Part shown: positions 31,839 to 36,614 of the stretch, piece after piece | Layout of the letters: each line of letters begins with the position of its first letter | Numbering within the stretch: position 1 is the first letter of the stretch | DNA from: a virus | Reading direction: 5' to 3' (one strand) | Length of the DNA stretch: 36,614 bases | IMG/VR virus record: IMGVR_UViG_3300044961_000937 | Span: 1-36,614 of that record | Made by a program: the position numbers and the translations under genes | The notes under the pieces: generated by a model | The model's database searches: none | Told to the model about the DNA's origin: nothing | The model's input: the letters and a program-made list of their open reading frames with translations, nothing else

Positions 31839-32886
31839 AATTTGCTAATCTTTCTTTGTAAAAATTCAAGTCCGGGGCAACAAGATAATAATCCTTTTCA
31901 ACATCTTTTGTATGTCCTGATAGTAAATTCCTTGTTTCTGCATCCAATCCTAATTGACGCCAACGGTTTATGGCTGATTTTCGTAAACTATGGAAGTGGA
32001 TGTGGTCAAGGTTTTGATTAAGAGATTTACTCAGTTTCTCTCGCAGTGAGCATAGCTTTTTCGTGGGTGTTTGAGTAAACTTCCAGGGGAAAGGTTTGTT
32101 ATTTTGCCGGAGCAAATTCAATATTTCTACAACTCGCGGGAAGAAAACATATGGAAATATTCGGTCTCTGGCACCTTTACCGCGAACGATAAAATAATCA
32201 TCTTTGATGTCATCCCATTGTAAATTTATGGCTTCTTGAATGCGAAGTGCAGTAAGGGATAAGAATTCAACGAGAAGGGCTTCTTTCGGTTTGCCCATTT
32301 TATTGAATTCATCAATCAGTAACTTTATTTCATCTTCGGAGCAAATAACCACCTTGCCCTGTGTCATTGCAGGAATCATGGTGCTTATGATGGGATTTTT
32401 TTCCATCATTTCATTTTCGATGGCATAATTGAAGAGCTTTCTTAAACGTTGCATATGCTTTCGCATGGAATTCTGACTGTAGTTAGCACGCTGTTCAATA
32501 GCAACGTTTCTTATATGCTCTCGGATTTCAATATGGTCGGCAAGATTCAGGTCAACGTTTAAGAACAAACGATAAGTCACTCTATAGCCGCTACGAGTAT
32601 TTCGATGCGGAAACTTAATAACATAGTCACGATAAAAGCGAATAAGCAAGTCTTTAATGGTTCTCGCTGACCTTTTTAATTGAGACTTGTTATTCTCATC
32701 ATAGATTCTCCTGTTCAAAATGTCCATGCATATTCGGCGGTTCTTGTTATCCCAGACATAGCCGGTGGCTTGTCGGTGTCCATCAACTGATGTATATACC
32801 ATTCCATTGCGGTATTTAAAGCAGAATGCCCGTCGGTATGACGGGTGCAACCATCTATTTTCATTACTTTTTGCATATCTTGGCAT
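31825..32886 (-). CDS. int: Tyrosine recombinase (phage integrase)
   Basis: 353 aa from the ATG at 32886; an upstream TTG at 32907 is less likely. Residues about 1-50 include an arm-binding-like beta domain (FCFKYRNGMVYTSVDGHRQATG), residues 70-165 the core-binding domain, and residues 180-345 the catalytic domain. Catalytic residues: Arg215 in TALRIQEA, Lys237 in RGKGAR, His299/Arg302 in HSLR, His325 in SGHTKD, and nucleophile Tyr333 or Tyr334 in DYY. All are present, so it should catalyse site-specific integration and excision. It is convergent with the late operon and flanked by attachment-like repeats, but no obvious att core is seen. Confidence 0.93.
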   Translation of the reverse strand: MPRYAKSNENRWLHPSYRRAFCFKYRNGMVYTSVDGHRQATGYVWDNKNRRICMDILNRRIYDENNKSQLKRSARTIKDLLIRFYRDYVIKFPHRNTRSGYRVTYRLFLNVDLNLADHIEIREHIRNVAIEQRANYSQNSMRKHMQRLRKLFNYAIENEMMEKNPIISTMIPAMTQGKVVICSEDEIKLLIDEFNKMGKPKEALLVEFLSLTALRIQEAINLQWDDIKDDYFIVRGKGARDRIFPYVFFPRVVEILNLLRQNNKPFPWKFTQTPTKKLCSLREKLSKSLNQNLDHIHFHSLRKSAINRWRQLGLDAETRNLLSGHTKDVEKDYYLVAPDLNFYKERLANLSRM

Positions 32887-32907
32887 AATACAAAAATATA
32901 AAAACAA

Positions 32908-33090
32908 TGTAAAACTTAAAAATGATGCGTTTAATATGAATTGAAAATGAAAAACAAATTAATTCTTTCAAAATTGAAAAAAAAAATTTCAAAAATAAAA
33001 AAAAAATTTGCATATGTGAAATTTATGTATTATTTTTACATCAGAACGATTGACAATTTAATTTAAAACATTTTTTATAGGAGATTTGAG
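32908..33090. promoter_or_regulatory. AT-rich intergenic region between int and the early operon
   Basis: 183 bp of very AT-rich sequence with A- and T-tracts between divergent int and the first early gene. It must hold the promoters of both. A TTGACA at 33050-33055 is visible, but no well-spaced -10 box follows, so I do not call a promoter. No ORF is supported here. Confidence 0.5.
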
Positions 33091-33501
33091 ATGAATTTTG
33101 TGGTAAGATACAGCGAGCATATAAACGAAGATTTGGCAAGGAATTGGTCTTCCTTTAATTTCGGCGAAGAAGGGCTAAATTGCACAGCTGAAGAGTTGCA
33201 GAGTGAAATTAATAGTTGTTTAAACGAAGAGCGTCCGCTTTATATTAGCGGCATGGAGCTTTGGGGTGATGAATTACGTAGTGCAACAATAAAAGAGTTG
33301 TACAGTAACTACTGGGTGCTGGTTGACATGCGTCAGCGCGGGCTGTCTTGCAATTTGCTAAACGCAGATACAGTTGAAGAAGCAATTGAAATTGTAAATG
33401 ACCCTGAATTTGCGATTGACTTTGGCTCGGAGCTGATGGTAAATTGTTCCGCCGCGAAGATTGTGTTTAGTAAAAACAACGTGCATGTACTTTGCGTTTA
33501 A
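33091..33501 (+). CDS. Unknown protein, first gene of the right early operon
   Basis: 136 aa, AGGAG 7 nt before the ATG. An acidic protein with Trp/Tyr-rich helical segments (MELWGDELRSATIKELYSNYWVLVDMRQRG) and four Cys. No family recognised. It begins the plus-strand early transcript 205 bp from the integrase start, and its stop codon overlaps the first base of the tRNA-like element. Confidence 0.7.
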   Translation: MNFVVRYSEHINEDLARNWSSFNFGEEGLNCTAEELQSEINSCLNEERPLYISGMELWGDELRSATIKELYSNYWVLVDMRQRGLSCNLLNADTVEEAIEIVNDPEFAIDFGSELMVNCSAAKIVFSKNNVHVLCV

Positions 33502-33543
33502 CCGTGTCAGGAATTTGCGGGGGTTCGACTCCCCCGCACGGTT
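33501..33543 (+). other. Minimal tRNA-like structure (acceptor stem plus T-arm)
   Basis: A T-arm with 5-bp stem GGGGG/CCCCC (33519-33523, 33531-33535) and canonical loop TTCGACT (33524-33530) is followed without a gap by GCACGGT (33536-33542). That strand pairs with ACCGTGT (33501-33507) over 7 bp (one G-U), exactly as an acceptor stem; a base T at 33543 sits at the discriminator position. Only 11 nt (33508-33518) replace the D-arm and anticodon arm, so it cannot be a normal tRNA. Alternatives: a terminator (T-tract eight bases later), a tRNA-derived attachment-site remnant, or a processing signal between two early genes. Confidence 0.6.
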
Positions 33544-33579
33544 CAAGATTTTTTTTTAACAATTTTGGGAGATTTTAAA

Positions 33580-33894
33580 ATGAAAACTGAATTACAAAAC
33601 AAGGAAATTCGCAAATGGTGGGTGGTTTATGGGAATGACAAAATTCACCAATTTTGGGCAATCACGCTCAACAGCGTAGAAGCAATTCTTTGCAAAAACA
33701 GGGAAGTTGAGGTAAAAGAATTGGGTTATGCAAAATATGTATTAAGCACTCACGCCAGGGATTGGAAGCATGTATCATTTTTACTTTGCACACGCGAAGA
33801 AATAATTGACATGATGAAGAAAGACGATGTTGCAGATACAACGGGACTGCCCCCATTAGATTTGTATAATTTTAATGCAGGTCTTTTAAAATGA
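33580..33894 (+). CDS. Unknown early protein
   Basis: 104 aa from the ATG at 33580, chosen because GGGAG precedes it by 8 nt. An alternative TTG at 33565 is in frame but lacks an SD. Basic-aromatic beginning (RKWWVVYGNDKIHQFWAITL) followed by an alpha/beta segment; no family recognised. Lies just after the tRNA-like element, on the same strand as the following early genes. Overlaps the next start by 4 bp (ATGA). Confidence 0.65.
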   Translation: MKTELQNKEIRKWWVVYGNDKIHQFWAITLNSVEAILCKNREVEVKELGYAKYVLSTHARDWKHVSFLLCTREEIIDMMKKDDVADTTGLPPLDLYNFNAGLLK

Positions 33895-34220
33895 GACAAA
33901 CAAAATGTTTATCTGTAAGAGTAAAATCGCTTGAGTACCTCACTGCAAAATGTTGTAAAATTATATCTCATAATGGGACTGAGGCTCTTATACCGGCATC
34001 GTGTGTTTTTGGGAGGGATGCTTCTGTAAAAAAATCAGAAGCATATTGGATTGCAGAGTGGATTTTAAAAAATAAGAACATACAACATTCATCTCGCAAG
34101 GTAGGATATTTTCACGAAAAATACGGCATTCTACCCGAAATTAGTATTAAAAAGCATGTGCCCCAAAAAATTAAAGCAACAGAGGTATCAATCATTTCTG
34201 AACTAGTAAAATGCTCTTGA
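33891..34220 (+). CDS. Unknown early protein
   Basis: 109 aa. It overlaps its neighbours on both sides (4 bp and 10 bp), so it is tightly coupled to the helicase that follows. Sequence starts MRQTKCLSVRVKSLEYLTAK and contains several Cys/His residues early (KCCKIISHNG) but no clear zinc motif or known domain. Possible helicase partner by context only. Confidence 0.65.
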   Translation: MRQTKCLSVRVKSLEYLTAKCCKIISHNGTEALIPASCVFGRDASVKKSEAYWIAEWILKNKNIQHSSRKVGYFHEKYGILPEISIKKHVPQKIKATEVSIISELVKCS

Positions 34221-35422
34221 CTCATCAATCAGAAGCAATCGAAAAACTTAAAAAGTACAAGGTCGGCGCCTTGTTGATGGAGCCTGGTGCGGGTAAAACT
34301 CGAGCCGCTTACGAACTACTAAAAAATACAGACGCTGATTATGTGCTTTATCTTGCACCTTATCAGACATTGAATAGCGAGAATATAGAGGCTCGCATTC
34401 AAACTGAAATTGACAAGTGCGGTGGCTTCGATATTCAATACGATTTTGTAGGTATAGAATCATTGTCAAACTCAGACAGGATTTATCTTGATTGTCACTC
34501 GAAATTGGAAAAAGCGAACAAAGCTATGGTGATTTGTGATGAAAGTTTGAAGATTAAAAATCGGGATGCAAAGCGAACACAACGCATTATTAAACTCGGC
34601 AATTTAGCCGAATATCGTTTGATATTGAACGGCACACCATTAAGCCGTGATTTACTTGATATATGGTCTCAATTCGAGTTCCTAAGCCCGAAAATACTCA
34701 ATATGAATTACAATCAATTCAAAGATACGTTCTGCGAATATACAGTAATGAAAAAGCGAATCGGCAATAGAAGTATTACGCGTGAGTGGATTAATGCATA
34801 CCACAACGTTGAGTATTTGTATTCACTTATACAGCTTTATGTCTATGAATGTTCGCTTGACATCGAAGTTAATAAGCAATATATTGAAATTGATTACACA
34901 CTTGATGATGAGCATAGAGAAGAATATAACAATTTGAAAGAGCACTATCTCGACAATGAGCGATTGGAATACTTCAACAATAAAATATTCTTGATGATGA
35001 CTCAAAAAATGCAACATTCCTATTGCTTGTCATCGGATAAGTTTTACTACGTAGAGCGATTCTTACGGAACAATGATCCTTCGAAAGTAGCAATTGCTAC
35101 TAAGTTCGTAGCAAGCCGAAAAGCAGTAGAAGAAGCCTTCCCGAATGTAAAAGTGCTGAGTTACGGTAAGCATTCATTCGGTTTGAATCTTCAGCAATAC
35201 GACACTACCATATTTTGGGACAAGACTTTCGACTATGGCAAGCAAGAACAGATAGAGCACCGGACATACCGTACAGGGCAAGATAGCAAAACTGTTAGGT
35301 ATATTTCACTCACAGGCGATGTTGGGCTTGAGCGGTTGATGGATAACAATATTCAGAAGAAAATCAAATTACTTGACTATTTCAAAAAGCACGGAATTGA
35401 GAAAGTGAAGGAGGAGTTGTAG
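34211..35422 (+). CDS. SNF2-like DNA helicase/translocase
   Basis: 403 aa. Walker A EPGAGKT at 24-30, DExH-like DES at 110-112 (VICDES), motif III GTPL at 141-144 and a C-terminal RTYRTGQ at 351-357 match motif VI of superfamily 2 SNF2-type proteins. The DES triplet replaces the usual DEAH/DEGH. Such compact phage enzymes are thought to move on DNA during replication, recombination or anti-restriction. It overlaps the preceding gene by 10 bp and the following PAPS-reductase-like gene by one base, implying joint function. It is different from, but related to, the helicase fragment at the left edge. Confidence 0.88.
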   Translation: MLLTHQSEAIEKLKKYKVGALLMEPGAGKTRAAYELLKNTDADYVLYLAPYQTLNSENIEARIQTEIDKCGGFDIQYDFVGIESLSNSDRIYLDCHSKLEKANKAMVICDESLKIKNRDAKRTQRIIKLGNLAEYRLILNGTPLSRDLLDIWSQFEFLSPKILNMNYNQFKDTFCEYTVMKKRIGNRSITREWINAYHNVEYLYSLIQLYVYECSLDIEVNKQYIEIDYTLDDEHREEYNNLKEHYLDNERLEYFNNKIFLMMTQKMQHSYCLSSDKFYYVERFLRNNDPSKVAIATKFVASRKAVEEAFPNVKVLSYGKHSFGLNLQQYDTTIFWDKTFDYGKQEQIEHRTYRTGQDSKTVRYISLTGDVGLERLMDNNIQKKIKLLDYFKKHGIEKVKEEL

Positions 35423-36614
35423 TGGGCAAAAAATACTTAGACAAAAACGTATATGAAGCTGCGATGGAGAGATATGAATATATTTTCAACAACTTCGAGA
35501 GAGTATGTATATCTTTTTCCAATGGTAAGGATAGCGGTGTTTTGCTCAATCTTGCTATAGAAGTTGCACGAAAGATGAACAAACTCCCGGTGCACGTACT
35601 CTATGTTGATATGGAAGCTCAATACCAACACGCTATTGATTACACATACAGAACGTTTAATAGACCTGAAGTGATAGGATACTGGGTATGTCTGCCGATT
35701 CACCTGAGGAATGCAGTCTCACAACTTCAACCACATTGGCTCTGTTGGGACCCTGACAAAAAAGACGCTTGGGTGAGAGATTTGCCTACACATAAATCTG
35801 TAATCTCTGATGAATCATTTTTCCCATTCTTTAAACGAGGAATGGAGTTTGAAGAGTTTGTACCTGCATTTGCAAAATGGTTCTCACAGGGTAAAACGAG
35901 TTGCTCTGTTGTCGGTATCCGTGCGGATGAAAGTCTTAATCGTTATCGTACAATTGCAAGCGAAACAAAAATAACGTTTAAAGATAAACAGTGGACTACT
36001 AAATTATTTAGAGATGAAGAAAACACTCAAATATACAATGCTTATCCATTGTACGATTGGCGAGTAGAGGATATTTGGATTGCCAATGGCAAGTTTGGAT
36101 GGGATTATAACAAAATATATGACTTGATGTATTTAGCAGGTGTTTCGCTACACAAACAGAGATTATGCCAACCGTATGGCGATGATCAACGTCAAGGATT
36201 GTTCCTCTTCAAAGCATTAGAGCCTGAAACGTGGGCAAAATTAGTTAATCGTGTAGAAGGTGCTAATTTTGGGAACAGGTATGCAGAAACTGACAAAACT
36301 GTTCTCGGCAACTACAAAGTAAATCTACCTCAGGGACATACATACGAAAGTTACGCAAAGTTCTTACTCGACACTATGCCGCCGTATTTAGCTGAACATT
36401 ACAAAAAGAAGATTGATACTTTTTTAAAGTGGTGGGAGAAAGAAGGAATTAAAGTGATACCTGACACGGCAGACCCCAAAATGGAAGCAATGAGAAAAGC
36501 TCCAAGCTGGCGAAGAGTCTGTAAAGTACTTTTAAAAAATGATTACTGGTGTAAAGGCTTATCTTTCACACAGACTAAAAGAGACATGGAAAAACAAGTA
36601 GAATTAATCACAAA
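35422..36614 (+). CDS. PAPS reductase-family protein, IbrA/DndC-like (cut by window end)
   Basis: At least 397 aa, starting with GTG at 35422 after AAGGAGGAG; the end lies outside the window. The N-terminal SFSNGKDSGVLLNL (31-44) is the PP-loop of the adenosine phosphosulfate reductase fold, and KTSCSVVGIRADESLNRYRTI and the DWRVEDIW block also fit the family. Size and C-terminal part match the DUF3440/IbrA group, usually paired with a ParB-like IbrB gene, which should follow if the pairing holds. Related DndC acts in DNA phosphorothioation. A sulfur or nucleotide transfer role on DNA or RNA is inference; location beside an SNF2-like helicase strengthens a DNA-related role. Confidence 0.85.
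   Translation, partial: MGKKYLDKNVYEAAMERYEYIFNNFERVCISFSNGKDSGVLLNLAIEVARKMNKLPVHVLYVDMEAQYQHAIDYTYRTFNRPEVIGYWVCLPIHLRNAVSQLQPHWLCWDPDKKDAWVRDLPTHKSVISDESFFPFFKRGMEFEEFVPAFAKWFSQGKTSCSVVGIRADESLNRYRTIASETKITFKDKQWTTKLFRDEENTQIYNAYPLYDWRVEDIWIANGKFGWDYNKIYDLMYLAGVSLHKQRLCQPYGDDQRQGLFLFKALEPETWAKLVNRVEGANFGNRYAETDKTVLGNYKVNLPQGHTYESYAKFLLDTMPPYLAEHYKKKIDTFLKWWEKEGIKVIPDTADPKMEAMRKAPSWRRVCKVLLKNDYWCKGLSFTQTKRDMEKQVELIT

Noticed and set aside
33050-33085. Sigma70 promoter at TTGACA
   Set aside because: The only -10-like sequences have poor spacing or overlap the SD of the next gene, so the match is probably chance.
33501-33543. A complete tRNA gene
   Set aside because: There is no room for a D-arm or anticodon arm; only 11 nt separate acceptor and T stems.
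1-36614. Simple circular closure of the window, end joined to start
   Set aside because: Joining the last and first bases puts a TAA immediately before the left helicase fragment in its frame, so the fragment would lack its ATPase half. The window is more likely an internal cut.

Overview
The window is almost entirely bacteriophage DNA: a temperate, tailed phage with a Mu-like head and a long non-contractile (siphovirus-type) tail. It contains a tyrosine integrase, and no transposase is visible. Base composition is AT-rich. Many starts have clear Shine-Dalgarno (SD) sites (AGGAG/GGAGG), and several virion or early proteins carry lipoboxes, which implies a Gram-negative host. A host in the Bacteroidota/Chlorobi/Ignavibacteria neighbourhood is only an impression; nothing in the sequence proves it.

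Layout. (1) 1-4017, plus strand: the end of an early/accessory operon. It holds the C-terminal part of an SNF2-like helicase, a lipid-anchored staphylococcal-nuclease-like protein, a VRR-NUC nuclease and a Mor-like activator. A separate cassette follows: a small acidic protein (minus strand), diverging from an HTH-amidoligase and a 75-aa protein, both arms driven by the same duplicated promoter-leader. (2) 4020-9982, minus strand: ParB-methyltransferase, small and large terminase, DUF935 portal, Mu F-like protein and Mu G-like protein. (3) 10.02-10.20 kb: a divergent control region with an 11-bp tandem repeat array. (4) 10.2-31.6 kb, plus strand, one long late operon: protease with nested scaffold, capsid, head completion proteins, a lysis block (membrane proteins, dual-domain endolysin, probable spanins), a run of small tail-fibre/receptor-binding genes, tail tube, large tail hub-like protein, frameshifted tail-assembly chaperone, and a 1751-aa tape measure. 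It ends in a strong terminator. (5) 31.8-32.9 kb: integrase on the minus strand. (6) 33.1 kb to the end, plus strand: start of the other early operon, with three unknown proteins, a second SNF2-like helicase and an IbrA/DndC-like PAPS-reductase-family protein cut by the window edge. A minimal tRNA-like structure (acceptor stem plus T-arm) lies between the first two of these genes.

How it fits together. Terminase, portal and the Mu F/G-like proteins package DNA into a shell built by the protease, scaffold and capsid proteins. The 13-kb tail block builds and decorates the tail, and the holin/endolysin/spanin block releases progeny. The early genes at both window edges look like two parts of one early region, so phage genes continue on both sides of the integrase. 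The window therefore reads like a circular or concatemeric phage form, or two adjacent elements, rather than a prophage ending beside int.

Most worth a second look: the amidoligase cassette with its mirror-image promoters; the apparent 6-kb inversion of the packaging/portal block; the 11-bp repeat array at the inversion boundary; the tRNA-like minihelix; the endolysin signal anchor encoded inside the last membrane segment of the upstream holin-like gene; and several nested or recoded genes.
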